From the NCBI GenBank assembly GCA_038143955.1, contig JAYQMT010000005.1:434001-498000 (forward strand): a stretch of DNA of 64,000 bases, in the 5' to 3' direction. This DNA comes from Porticoccus sp038143955 (lineage in GTDB: Bacteria > Pseudomonadota > Gammaproteobacteria > Pseudomonadales > Porticoccaceae). The position numbers were made by a program, and so were the translations under genes. The notes beneath the pieces were generated by a model, which saw only the letters and a list, made by a program, of their open reading frames with translations, was not told where the DNA came from and did not search any database. Position 1 is the stretch's first letter; each line of letters begins with the position of its first letter. Below, one piece after another: positions 22,177 through 31,707 of the stretch.

Positions 22177-22822
22177 CTCGCGCTGCGCTAAGCAAATGTA
22201 AGAGACTTGTGAATATATTATAGAGCATCACGTATAGTGTCACAGTAGCAGAAATATAGTTACGTTCACCACCATGAATAATAGCGCTTGTTTGCCACAT
22301 AATTATACCCGATGAAATCAAAAGGAATATACAAGACAGCGCTAAAGCTAACCCTTGAATCTGAAGGAAAATATTGGCTATTGCAGCTATAAAAGCAATA
22401 ATAATCCCTGTCATAAGGAATCCGCCCATAAAGGACAATTCTTTTTTTGTAACCAAGACGTAAGATGAACAAGCAAAGAAAATTAAAGCTGTACCACCAA
22501 GAGCTGTCAATATAATTTGAGATCCAGAGCTGGCTAAATAAAAGGAAATCATAGGACCAAGAGTAAAGCCCATCCAACCAGTTAGAGCGAAAACCCAAAA
22601 TAATCCAGCCGAGCGGTTTTTATTTTTTTCAACCATCCATAAGCAGCCGATGTATGGAATCAACATCCATAAACCCATAAAAGGTGCATTAACAGCCATC
22701 GCCACACCACACATGACGGCACTAAATAACAGAGTGATCGATAAAAGTGTATAGGTATTTCGTAAAACCTTTACTGCTTCTGGGTTGAGTGTATTAGTTA
22801 AAACTTCTTGTTTTATAGCCAT
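22172..22822 (-). CDS. Bax inhibitor-1 / YccA family inner-membrane protein
   Basis: 216 residues with seven hydrophobic segments. The family patterns are VLRNTYTLLSITLLFSAVM near the N-terminus, FTLGPMISFYLAS in the middle and the C-terminal YVMLYNIFTSLLHLLS. YccA interacts with the FtsH protease in E. coli; other members conduct calcium. The gene lies directly upstream of tusE on the same strand, as in Pseudomonas, and is divergent from msbA. Confidence 0.92.
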   Translation of the reverse strand: MAIKQEVLTNTLNPEAVKVLRNTYTLLSITLLFSAVMCGVAMAVNAPFMGLWMLIPYIGCLWMVEKNKNRSAGLFWVFALTGWMGFTLGPMISFYLASSGSQIILTALGGTALIFFACSSYVLVTKKELSFMGGFLMTGIIIAFIAAIANIFLQIQGLALALSCIFLLISSGIIMWQTSAIIHGGERNYISATVTLYVMLYNIFTSLLHLLSAARD

Positions 22823-23051
22823 TTTTACATTGCCTCTTAACTTAACTATTGTAATTATATTCTATAATGTATGTTTTTTAAATCAAGAATTAAGAAAAAT
22901 ATATTGCTTTAGACAGAAAAAAAGTTGATCTATAACTAAGTCCAAATATATTTTAGCCTTTGAACAATATTCATTTATCATTAGTATGTATGAAAAGGTT
23001 TTTGATGTTCTACTTTTTAAACTGAGCCTGAAAACAAATTTAGGGAAAACT

Positions 23052-24927
23052 GTGGCAGATACAAATCCAGATTCTAATTATCCAGAAATGTCGAACCTAA
23101 AAATTTACATTAGATTGTTATCTTATGAAAAGGTACTTAGGTGTTTTCTTTTTGGGCGTATTAGGGTTGATTGTTTTTTCTTCAATGGAAATTGCATTTA
23201 TTGATTTATTTGGCTACACAGTAAACGCTATTGGCGGTATGTCGGCGGATTCTACAACTCCAGACAAGATGGTTGAGCAGAGGAGTGGTTTAACTGTATA
23301 TATAGTGAATGCACTATCACCGGATGGTGATAATATTCTAGATACCCGATGGATGGTTCCGCTGATAATGTTAATGATAGCGTTAGTTAGGGGGCTATCT
23401 TTTTTTATCGGGGGTTATTGTATGACCTATGTATCACAAATCCTTGTGCATAATCTCCGTGTAGCTATTTTTAATAAGTACACTATGTTGCCAGCTAGCT
23501 ACTTTGACTCAAGCATGGCTGGTCATCTGGTGGCAAGAACAACTTTTATAGTTTCTCAGGTCACCCACGCTGCAACAAGCTCACTAAAAGTGATGATTCG
23601 TGAAAGTGCTCTAGTTATTGGATTAATAAGCTATTTATTTTATTTAAATTGGAAATTAACTTTAATTTTTTAACCGTTTTGCCTATCATTGGACTAGTTG
23701 TATTAGCAGTAAGTAAGCGTTTCAGAAAGCTTGCATTACGAATACAGTCGTCTATGGGAGATGTAACACAGGTAACTCAGGAACTAGTTGGCGGTTACAG
23801 AGATATGCATCTATATGGAGCAAAGCATTTTGAACGTCAACGTATGAGAGATGCCAGTAAGAATAGTAAAAAACAGCAAATGAAGTTATCTATAACCGAG
23901 TCGATTAGCACTCCAGTAATACAGCTACTAGTAGCATCTGCTCTTTCATTCTTGATGTGGATGGTGCTTGATCCTGCTGTATTGTCAGAAATGAGTGGCG
24001 GTGATTTTGTCAAATTTCTTGCATCAGCGGCATTACTTGCAAAGCCTGTAAGGGCTCTATCCGGTATTAATAGTAAAATTCAACAAGGTATCGCGGCAGC
24101 CGGAACATTATTTTCAACGCTAGATAACAATGAAGAGGTAGATGAAGGTGTTGTCGAAAAGAAAAAAAATTGACGGCTCTTTTGAGTTCTCAAAAGTTAA
24201 TTTTTCGTACGATGTGAATGAAAAAAATGTACTTAATGGCGTCACGTTCAATGTAAAAGCTGGCGAGACAGTAGCATTGGTTGGCCGTTCTGGGAGTGGT
24301 AAAAGTACTTTGATAAGTATGATCCCTCGCTTTTATGAGATAAATGATGGGATGATCAATTTGGATGGCAAAGAACTAAAAAGCTATAAACTTGAAAACT
24401 TACGGAGCCATATAGCTCTTGTATCTCAAAAAATCAGTCTTTTTAATGATTCTATTTATAATAATATTGCCTACGGTACATTGGCTAATAAAACAAAAAA
24501 TGAAGTAAGGGCGGCCGCCAATGCCGCCAATGCTTTAGAGTTTATTGAGCAACTACCCAATGGTTTCGATACTATTATTGGAGATCAGGGTATGAAATTG
24601 TCTGGAGGTCAGCGACAACGTCCTAGCTATCGCAAGAGCTATCCTGAAAGACGCTCCTATTTTAATTCTTGATGAGGCTACTTCAGCCCTTGACACCCAG
24701 ACAGAACGATATATCCAAGAAGCTTTGGAGGCCGTTATGAGGGGCGAACGACCTTCGTGATAGCTCATCGACTCACTACAATAGAGAGTGCAGACAGAAT
24801 TTTGATGATGAGTAAAGGTAAAATTGTTGAACAAGGGACACATGAAGAGCTATTAAAACTTAATAAACATTACGCAAAACTTCATAATAAAATTGTGGTA
24901 GAGGAAAAAAGTGATTCTAACGACTAA
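23052..24927 (+). CDS. msbA: Lipid A export ABC transporter MsbA, frameshifted
   Basis: Half-transporter of about 625 residues that flips lipid A-core across the inner membrane. I place the start at GTG 23052 with AGGGA six bases upstream. The membrane domain runs through GVFFLGVLGLIVFSSMEIAF and MLPASYFDSSMAGHLVART. The ATPase domain has Walker A VGRSGSGKST, the signature LSGGQRQR, Walker B PILILDEATSALD and the switch FVIAHRLTT. Breaks lie near 23127, 23672, 24165, 24620 (an inserted C) and 24742 (a G4 run). The order msbA-lpxK fits lipid A assembly. Confidence 0.9.
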
Positions 24928-24936
24928 AGATTTCAA

Positions 24937-26001
24937 TTGAAAAGTTCAACTCAGTTTTCTAAAGATATTTTTTATCGCCGAACATGGTGGGTAGTGCTTT
25001 TGGCTCCTTTGTCATGGATTTTTTTATCTTAGTCGTTATCCGTCGAATTTTTCAATCACAAATTAATCCTAGTCCTTCACTTAAAGTTCCCGTTATTGTA
25101 GTTGGTAATATAAATATTGGCGGTACTGGAAAGACTCCTCTGGTGATAGCAATAGCTCGTTACTTAAAAAATGCTGGGTATAAGCCTGGTATTGTGAGCC
25201 GTGGATATAAGGGAAATTCATCTATTTATCCTATACTTTGAATAAAAGGTCCCAAGCTCTAGATGTTGGGGATGAACCTTTGCTATTAGCAGATATTTGC
25301 CCTGTCACTGTTGACCCCAATCGTCATCGAGCAGCAAATTATTTACTTGAAAAAACTGATTGTGACTTGATCTTAAGTGATGATGGCCTTCAGCATTATA
25401 AGTTGCCCAGAGATATAGAGATTGCTGTAGTCAACGGCAAAAAAATTTGGTAATGGCTTACTTTTTGCCTGCTGGTCCTCTCAGGAGCCAGTGCGAAGAT
25501 TAAAAGAAGTCGACTTTATCGTTACTAATTACAATAGCAATAGCCCTATAGGAAAAACAATCAAGCAAGATGAAGTTTTTTTGAAAACTGAATCATACTT
25601 CACTATTAAACCAGTAAGATTAAAAAATTTAGTTTCGGGTGAAGTTTGTTTGATAACTAGCGAATTTTCATCAAATTATTTGCTAGCTGAATGTATTAAA
25701 GATTGGAAATATGGTGAACAAATACATGCAGTTGCTGGGATTGGAGACCTAACAGGGATTTGCTGATACTTTGATCAGTTTGGGGTTCGAACCTATTTTG
25801 CACAGTTTGCAAGATCACTATCATTTTGATGGCGATGAGCTTTTTTTCGATGACGATCTCCCAGTAATTATTACGGCTAAAGACGCAGTAAAGTGTAAAG
25901 CTATTAATAATGATAAAATTTGGGTCCTCGATATAGAGGCTATAGCTGACCCTATTTTTTTAAGGGATCTTCTAGAGCAGGTGAAACGAGTAAATATTTA
26001 G
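24937..26001 (+). CDS. lpxK: Tetraacyldisaccharide 4'-kinase LpxK, heavily frameshifted
   Basis: Phosphorylates the lipid A precursor at the 4' position. From TTG 24937 the N-terminus reads RRTWWVVLLAPLSWIF. The P-loop is GNINIGGTGKTPLV, followed by KPGIVSRGYKG, DVGDEPLLLA, the DDGLQHYKLPRD motif, HAVAGIGD and LQDHYHFDGDELFF. At least four breaks occur: near 25028, 25232, 25448 (A6 run) and 25755. Conserved order resumes after each. Starts ten bases after msbA. ycaR (Trm112-like), which often separates lpxK and kdsB, is absent. Confidence 0.9.
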
Positions 26002-26078
26002 CTGATCCGATATTTTAAAAATGACAAATAAGGCAATCGTTTAAATATTATACTATTAGCAAAAAAGTGTGAGGCAGT

Positions 26079-26848
26079 ATGAGTTTTACAGTAATTATTC
26101 CTGCACGTTTTGATTCATCAAGACTACCCGGTAAACCTTTGATGGAAATTAATGGTATGACAATGATTGAGCGTGTATACGCTCAATCCATAAAAAGTCA
26201 TGCCGATAGAGTAATCGTTGCAACAGACAGTAAAAAAATATTTGATGCGGTCACCCTTTTCGGTGGACAAGCGTGTATGACCTCAAGTCATCATCAATCT
26301 GGAACAGATAGGCTGCAAGAGGTCGCAAAACTTCTAGATTTATCTCCAAAGCATATAGTTGTTAATGTACAGGGGGACGAACCGCTCATCCCACCAGAGG
26401 CAATAAATCAAGTAGCTTCTAATTTGGCAGCCAGAGATTCTGTTGGCGTAGCTACTCTTTTTGAGCCTATAGATAACTATGAGGACTTTATCGATAAAAA
26501 TGTGGTGAAAGTAGTTACTGATAATACTGGTTTAGCTTTGCTGTTTAGTCGTGCCCCGGTTCCTTGGCCCCGAAAAGATATGATGGATAACAAATTAAAT
26601 AGGTTATCTGTTACGGATTTGCCTATGCGTCACATCGGTATATATGCTTATCGGGTATCAACGCTCAATCAATTTGTATTATGGCCTATTGCCCCCCTAG
26701 AAAGAAAAGAACTTTTAGAACAATTACGATTTATGTGGTACGGAGAGAGAGAATACATGTAGATAAAGCAGTTATTGAGGTGCCTAAAGGGATTGATACG
26801 AAAGAAGATCTAGAAGATGTCATTAAACTTTTAACAACTAATTTATAG
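26079..26848 (+). CDS. kdsB: CMP-KDO synthetase (3-deoxy-manno-octulosonate cytidylyltransferase), frameshifted near the end
   Basis: Activates KDO with CTP for lipopolysaccharide inner core. Signature motifs are FTVIIPARFDSSRLPGKPL, DRVIVATDS, SGTDRLQEV, VVNVQGDEPLIPP, LFSRAPVPWPR and HIGIYAYRVSTL. The C-terminus breaks near 26750 (GAGAGAGAA) and resumes IHVDKAVIEVPKGIDTKEDL, giving about 256 residues. A GTGTGAGGCAGT leader lies before the ATG. Confidence 0.94.
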
Positions 26849-26858
26849 GCTTAAATAA

Positions 26859-27329
26859 TTGAAAAATCAATCAAAAATTTTGTTTGTTTGTCTTGGTAAT
26901 ATATGCCGATCACCCACAGCGCATGCAATTTTAGAAAAAAAAATATTAGATAAAAACCTGCAAAATAAGATTATTGTAGATTCAGCTGGCACAGGCGATT
27001 GGCACATCGGGCGACCGCCAGACTTACGGGCGCAAAAAATTGCTCTTCGTCATAATTATGATCTTTCAAATTTGAAAGCTCGCCAAGTATCATTCGCCGA
27101 TTTTTATGATTTTGACTATATATTGGCGATGGATAAACAAAACCTGATCGATTTAAAGGCTATCGCTCCTTTGGATTTTTCAGGATCTCTACAGCTATTT
27201 CTTGATTATGGATCAACTGATAAAAATGAGGTTCCAGATCCATATATCGGAGGAGAAGGAGGCTTTGAGCGGGTTCTATCTCTAATCGAAGACGGTGTTG
27301 ATGGCTTATTTCGCCATTTAACTAGGTAA
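26859..27329 (+). CDS. Low-molecular-weight protein-tyrosine phosphatase
   Basis: 156 residues from TTG 26859. The catalytic P-loop is VCLGNICRSPTA (C-x5-R-S) near residue 10, and the general acid is in EVPDPYIGGEGGFERVL (DP). Intact. It is placed ten bases after kdsB and before murB, the same order as Pseudomonas ptpA. Members act on tyrosine kinases or on small phosphoesters; the substrate is unknown. Confidence 0.93.
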   Translation: MKNQSKILFVCLGNICRSPTAHAILEKKILDKNLQNKIIVDSAGTGDWHIGRPPDLRAQKIALRHNYDLSNLKARQVSFADFYDFDYILAMDKQNLIDLKAIAPLDFSGSLQLFLDYGSTDKNEVPDPYIGGEGGFERVLSLIEDGVDGLFRHLTR

Positions 27330-27337
27330 GAAAGCAA

Positions 27338-28388
27338 ATGCTAAGCGTCGAAAAAAATGTGCCACTTAAAAGTTTAATACATTAAATTTTGAGTCCACAG
27401 CAGAGTACTTTTGCTCCGTATCATCCAAAATTGAACTTTCTGAAGCATTAACTTGGGCTCAGGAAAAGAATTTACCAATAATTGTGTTAGGAAAAGGTAG
27501 CAATGTTTTAATTACTGGCGATATGCAAGGTCTTGTAGTACATATAGCGATCATGGGCATTGAGCTGTCTTCTCAAAACGAAGAAAGTTTGGTAATAAGT
27601 GTTGGTGCTGGCGAAGACTGGCATCAGCTCGTTTTAAAGACACTAGAGATGGGCTGGTTTGGCCTTGAAAATCTTTCATTAATCCCAGGATCAGTGGGAG
27701 CAGCACCCATTCAAAATATTGGGGCATATGGAATAGAGCTGAGTGATAGATTTGATTCTTTAGAGGTAGTTGATAAAACAACAGGGCAATACAAAAAAAT
27801 GAGTATTGAAGATTGCCAATTTGGTTATAGAGACAGTTTCTTCAAGAGGGCAGGCCAAGATAAATATATCATCGTATTGGTTAATCTTCGTCTCTCATTA
27901 AAACCAAATATATCTATTGAATATCCTGCATTAAAAAACTACCTGATGAATCTTCACACACAGTTGAAAATGAAGCATGGGCAGAGTTTTGAGAAGTATT
28001 TAACGCCAAAAATGATTTCTGACATTGTTTGCTCTATTCGTCGATCAAAGCTCCCTGACCCATTAAATAGCCCAAATATAGGCAGTTTCTTTAAAAACCC
28101 AATCGTCACATCAGAAAATTTATTGAGCCTAAAAAAGCTCTATCCAGACATAGTTAGCTATAATCTCTGTGATGAAAATATGAAAATTAGTGCAGGATAT
28201 TTGATTGAAAAAGCCGGATGGAAAGGCTATAAAAAAATGGCGTCGGTGTTGATGATAGGCAAGCTTTAGTATTAGTTAATTTAGGAGGCAGTGCTGAGGA
28301 TATTTTGTCGTTAGCGTATGAAATTCAGACCTCTATTTTTGAAAAATTTAGTATTCAGTTAGAAATTGAGCCGAGGATATACCGATAG
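27338..28388 (+). CDS. murB: UDP-N-acetylenolpyruvoylglucosamine reductase, frameshifted
   Basis: FAD enzyme that completes UDP-MurNAc for peptidoglycan. Starts MLSVEKNVPLKSL, breaks near 27380 and resumes NTLNFESTAEYF. Motifs are IIVLGKGSNVLITGD, GWFGLENLSLIPGSVGAAPI, the catalytic region QFGYRDSFFK, NIGSFFKNPIV and YLIEKAGWKGY. A second break near 28240 (A6 run) leads to DDRQALVLVNLGGSAEDIL and the end IEPRIYR. About 350 residues, the E. coli-type (type I) length. The stop is two bases before uvrC. Confidence 0.93.
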
Positions 28389-28390
28389 TT

Positions 28391-30256
28391 ATGTCAATTA
28401 CTTCTCCAGCGTTTGATTCGAAGTCTTTTCTCAAAGGCCTCACACAAAGACCGGGTATTTATCAGATGCTTGGTGAAGATAAATCAATTCTGTATATCGG
28501 AAAAGCAAAAAATTTACGTAAGCGCGTGACTAGCTATTTTTCTAAATCGAAATTACCGCCAAAAACCCAAGCACTTGTTAACCGCATCACCTCTATTGAT
28601 GTGACGGTGACTGAAACTGAAATTGAAGCGCTGTTGCTCGAACAAAATCTTATCAAGCAAAATCTGCCCCCATACAATATTTTATTAAGAGATGATAAGT
28701 CCTATCCCTATATATTTCTGTCAGATAAAGATCAGTACCCACAGCTCTCTTTTCATCGTGGACCTAAAAGGAAAAAAGGTAGTTATTTCGGGCCGTTCCC
28801 AAATATTCATGCGGTTCGTGAGAGTATGACTTTCTTACAAAAAACATTCAAAGTCAGGCAATGCGAAGATACCTTTTTCAAAAATCGATCTCGACCTTGT
28901 TTGCAATATCAGATAAATAGGTGTACCGCACCATGTGTTGATCTTATATCTCCAGCAGATTATCAAAAAGACGTTGGATATACGAAAATGTTCCTTGACG
29001 GAAAAAGTGATAATCTCATTAAAAAATTTGAAGAAGAAATGGATACATCCTCAAAAAACCTTAATTTTGAGAATGCAGCTCTTTTAAGAGACCAAATTAC
29101 TGCATTAAGAAAAATTCAGGCTGAGCAAATCGTGGAATCAGGTAATCGAAATATTGACGTACTGGCTACAGCACATGGGTCTTCAAAGGGTTGCGTTCAT
29201 ATACTATATATCCGTCAAGGAAGAATGATGGGAAGCCGAACATTTTATCCTCGTGTTCCACTGGCATCTTCACCACTAGAAATTTTAGAGGATTTTATTC
29301 CACAATATTATTTACGTGATGGTAGTAAAAGTGATTTCCCGAAAGAGATCATTGTCGGTATGGCACTCGATAGCGGTGAGCTTCTCTCTTCTGCAATATC
29401 AGCTTTAGCTGGATACAAAGTTGATATTAAGTCTGGGGTAAGATCTATCAGAGCTAAGTGGGTCAAGTTAGCAGAAAAAACAGCCACTCAAAACCTAAAA
29501 AGCTTAATTGCATCTAAACAAAATCTAATTCAAAAATTTGAATCACTAAAAGGTGCTTTAAGCTTAGAGGAGCTTCCCGCTCGACTTGAGTGCTTTGATA
29601 TAAGCCATAGTAGTGGCGAGGCTACAGTAGGATCTTGCGTTGTATTTGACACAAACGGACCCCTTAAATCAGATTATCGTCGCTTTAATATTAAAGATAT
29701 AACAGCAGGTGATGACTATGCTGCTATGGAGCAGGCTTTAAGTAGGCGTTACAAGAGATTACAAGAGGGCGAAGATAAATTACCTGATATTTTATTCATA
29801 GATGGAGGTTTGGGGCAGCTTAAAAAAGCGGTTGATGTACTCAAAGAGCTAGGTGTTATTGGTGTACAAATTGTGGGCGTGGCAAAAGGAAAAACTAGAA
29901 AAGCTGGATTTGAAACTTTATTAATAGCCCCACACTCTACTGGAGAATTTAAGGATTATAGTTTTAAAGAATTGATTTTAGGTACTGATTCAGCAGCACT
30001 GCTTTTAATTCAACAAATTAGGGACGAGGCACACCGTTTTGCTATCACTGGGCATAGGCAACAGAGAGATAAAAAACGTAGAACATCAACATTAGAGAGT
30101 GTCGAGGGCGTTGGTGCTAAACGCAGGCTTGAATTACTTCGTTTCTTTGGGGACATCAATGAAGTGAGGCGAGCCAGCGTCGCAGAGCTCTCCCGTGTAC
30201 CAAATATTAGCAATAAGGTAGCGGAAGCTATTTACAGTGCCCTTCATAATGAGTAA
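28391..30256 (+). CDS. uvrC: Excinuclease ABC subunit C
   Basis: 621 residues, intact. The GIY-YIG nuclease domain starts RPGIYQMLGEDKSILYIGKA. The cysteine cluster is seen as RPCLQYQINRCTAPCV. A UVR motif is at NFENAALLRDQITALRKIQ. The RNase H-like C-terminal nuclease has ECFDISHSSGEATVGSCVVF and FIDGGLGQLKKAVDVL, followed by a helix-hairpin-helix pair (LESVEGVGAKRRLELLRFFG; VPNISNKVAEAIY). Makes both incisions around UvrB-marked lesions. Adjacent to pgsA as in many gammaproteobacteria. Confidence 0.97.
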   Translation: MSITSPAFDSKSFLKGLTQRPGIYQMLGEDKSILYIGKAKNLRKRVTSYFSKSKLPPKTQALVNRITSIDVTVTETEIEALLLEQNLIKQNLPPYNILLRDDKSYPYIFLSDKDQYPQLSFHRGPKRKKGSYFGPFPNIHAVRESMTFLQKTFKVRQCEDTFFKNRSRPCLQYQINRCTAPCVDLISPADYQKDVGYTKMFLDGKSDNLIKKFEEEMDTSSKNLNFENAALLRDQITALRKIQAEQIVESGNRNIDVLATAHGSSKGCVHILYIRQGRMMGSRTFYPRVPLASSPLEILEDFIPQYYLRDGSKSDFPKEIIVGMALDSGELLSSAISALAGYKVDIKSGVRSIRAKWVKLAEKTATQNLKSLIASKQNLIQKFESLKGALSLEELPARLECFDISHSSGEATVGSCVVFDTNGPLKSDYRRFNIKDITAGDDYAAMEQALSRRYKRLQEGEDKLPDILFIDGGLGQLKKAVDVLKELGVIGVQIVGVAKGKTRKAGFETLLIAPHSTGEFKDYSFKELILGTDSAALLLIQQIRDEAHRFAITGHRQQRDKKRRTSTLESVEGVGAKRRLELLRFFGDINEVRRASVAELSRVPNISNKVAEAIYSALHNE

Positions 30257-30296
30257 GTTGTAACTATAAAATTTCTTGTACTCTTGGCAGAAAAAT

Positions 30297-30866
30297 ATGT
30301 GGAATTTACCTAACATACTGACACTGATTCGCATCTTGATGATCCCAGTTTTTGTCGTTGTTTTTTATTTGCCTTGGGAAGGTAAGCATTTTACTGCAGC
30401 AGCCATTTTTGCCATTGCCGCGGCAACTGATTGGTTAGACGGCTATCTGGCAAGAAAGCTTGATCAGTTCACCCCATTTGGGGCTTTTTTGGACCCTGTT
30501 GCAGATAAGTTAATTGTTTCTGCAGCTTTGCTCGTTCTACTTCAAGTGCATGCTACAGCCGTATTTGCTTTTCCTGCACTTGTTATAGTGAGCCGAGAAA
30601 TTGTTGTTTCCGCCTTACGCGAATGGATGGCAGAACTCGGCCAGAGAACAAGTGTTGCCGTCAGCTATTTGGGTAAAGTCAAAACAGTTTTACAAATGGT
30701 TGCTATCACTGTACTTTTGGCTGTTAACCCAGAAAAATATCCTGAATGGGATGTAGTAGGCATCGTTTTATTGTATGTTGCAGCTCTTTTGACATTGTGG
30801 ACTATGATCATTTATTTGCGTGCCGCATGGCCTGAGCTATCCTCAAAGCCAGGTTCACGTGATTAA
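30297..30866 (+). CDS. pgsA: CDP-diacylglycerol--glycerol-3-phosphate 3-phosphatidyltransferase
   Basis: 189 residues from ATG 30297 (an upstream TTG at 30276 is less likely). The CDP-alcohol phosphotransferase signature D-x2-DG-x2-AR-x8-G-x3-D-x3-D is seen as TDWLDGYLARKLDQFTPFG with AFLDPVADK. MWNLPNILTLIRILMIPVF is the usual N-terminus. Catalyses the committed step of phosphatidylglycerol and cardiolipin synthesis. Intact. Confidence 0.96.
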   Translation: MWNLPNILTLIRILMIPVFVVVFYLPWEGKHFTAAAIFAIAAATDWLDGYLARKLDQFTPFGAFLDPVADKLIVSAALLVLLQVHATAVFAFPALVIVSREIVVSALREWMAELGQRTSVAVSYLGKVKTVLQMVAITVLLAVNPEKYPEWDVVGIVLLYVAALLTLWTMIIYLRAAWPELSSKPGSRD

Positions 30867-30953
30867 ATCAAATTATCTTATGTATAATTATTAGATTATT
30901 GGTTCTTGCACTGTTCTTTGACTGGCCCCTCGGTTACAATTCTGAGCCTTAAA

Positions 30954-31027
30954 GGCGCGGTGGCAGAGTGGTCATGCAGCTGACTGCAACTCAGTTAACG
31001 CCGGTTCGATTCCGACCCGCGCCTCCA
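30954..31027 (+). tRNA. tRNA-Cys (anticodon GCA)
   Basis: 74 bases. The acceptor stem GGCGCGG pairs with CCGCGCC, the anticodon loop is CTGCAAC with GCA, the T loop is GTTCGAT, and CCA is encoded. It lies downstream of pgsA, the usual place in related genomes. The tRNA-Gly that often precedes it is not present in the 87-base gap. Confidence 0.96.
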
Positions 31028-31110
31028 TTTATGTTAAAAAGTGGAATTGAGTGAATCTATAATTTCTCTCAATCTATTGATTGAGCTTGTTAAGCCCATC
31101 CTTTAAATAT

Positions 31111-31197
31111 GCCCGGATGGCGAAATTGGTAGACGCAAGGGACTTAAAATCCCTCGGTGGAAACACCGTGCCGGTTCGATTCCGGCTCCGGGCACCA
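31111..31197 (+). tRNA. tRNA-Leu (anticodon TAA)
   Basis: 87 bases with a long variable arm (CTCGGTGGAAACACCGTG). The acceptor is GCCCGGA paired with TCCGGGC. The anticodon loop is CTTAAAA with TAA. CCA is encoded. It lies 83 bases after tRNA-Cys and is probably cotranscribed. Confidence 0.96.
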
Positions 31198-31296
31198 AAC
31201 TTTACTTATACCTTAATCTGTATAACTCTATATGGGCCCCACACACTCTAAAATATAATTATACGTTTGAAACTCTTAAAGGTAACAATCCTTTAT

Positions 31297-31635
31297 TTAC
31301 TCGCAAGGATACTTCATAGATATTATTTTCCATACAAACTCTTGTGCAGGGAGCCTAATTGATGGTGATTTTGGAGTCTGTTGTATTTTAGTCATGACGA
31401 ATCTTTTTATATTGTCGTGAGTAATATCATCAGTAACACACCAATTAGGCATCAAGCCGATATATGCTTCTATAGCTCCTTCACAAAAACCCTTAGCATA
31501 TCTTGTCGCTTTAAGGCTGCATGCTGATTGCAGAAAAGAAGTTTCTAAATATATTGGGTTATCCTTTGTTAAAGCTATAGGCGATATGATTAATACCAGT
31601 AGTGTTAAAATGACTCTAATTTTATTGTGTACCAT
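31297..31635 (-). CDS. Exported small protein with a Rap1a/Tai-like cysteine pattern
   Basis: 112 residues. A signal sequence (VILTLLVLIISPIALT) is followed by SACSLKATRYAKGFCEGAIE, NWCVTDDITHDNIKRFV, a PxxRLPAQEFVWK-like helix and a C-terminal Cys. The spacing of the cysteines and the FCxGxIxAY motif resemble the Rap1a/Tai immunity-protein fold, which is also widespread in housekeeping periplasmic proteins. No type VI secretion effector or apparatus gene is nearby, so an immunity role is not supported. Family assignment is tentative. Confidence 0.55.
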   Translation of the reverse strand: MVHNKIRVILTLLVLIISPIALTKDNPIYLETSFLQSACSLKATRYAKGFCEGAIEAYIGLMPNWCVTDDITHDNIKRFVMTKIQQTPKSPSIRLPAQEFVWKIISMKYPCE

Positions 31636-31707
31636 GATGCTTCTTTATCTATCTAGTTATACAACATTATCTTATGATAAGGTCACAGCAAATAAAAGGG
31701 TTAAGAA

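Noticed and set aside
30867..30953. tRNA-Gly, which often lies between pgsA and tRNA-Cys
   Set aside because: The 87-base gap shows no cloverleaf or CCA, so it is absent here.
31198..31296. Additional tRNA after tRNA-Leu
   Set aside because: No acceptor stem or T-loop pattern is visible in this gap.
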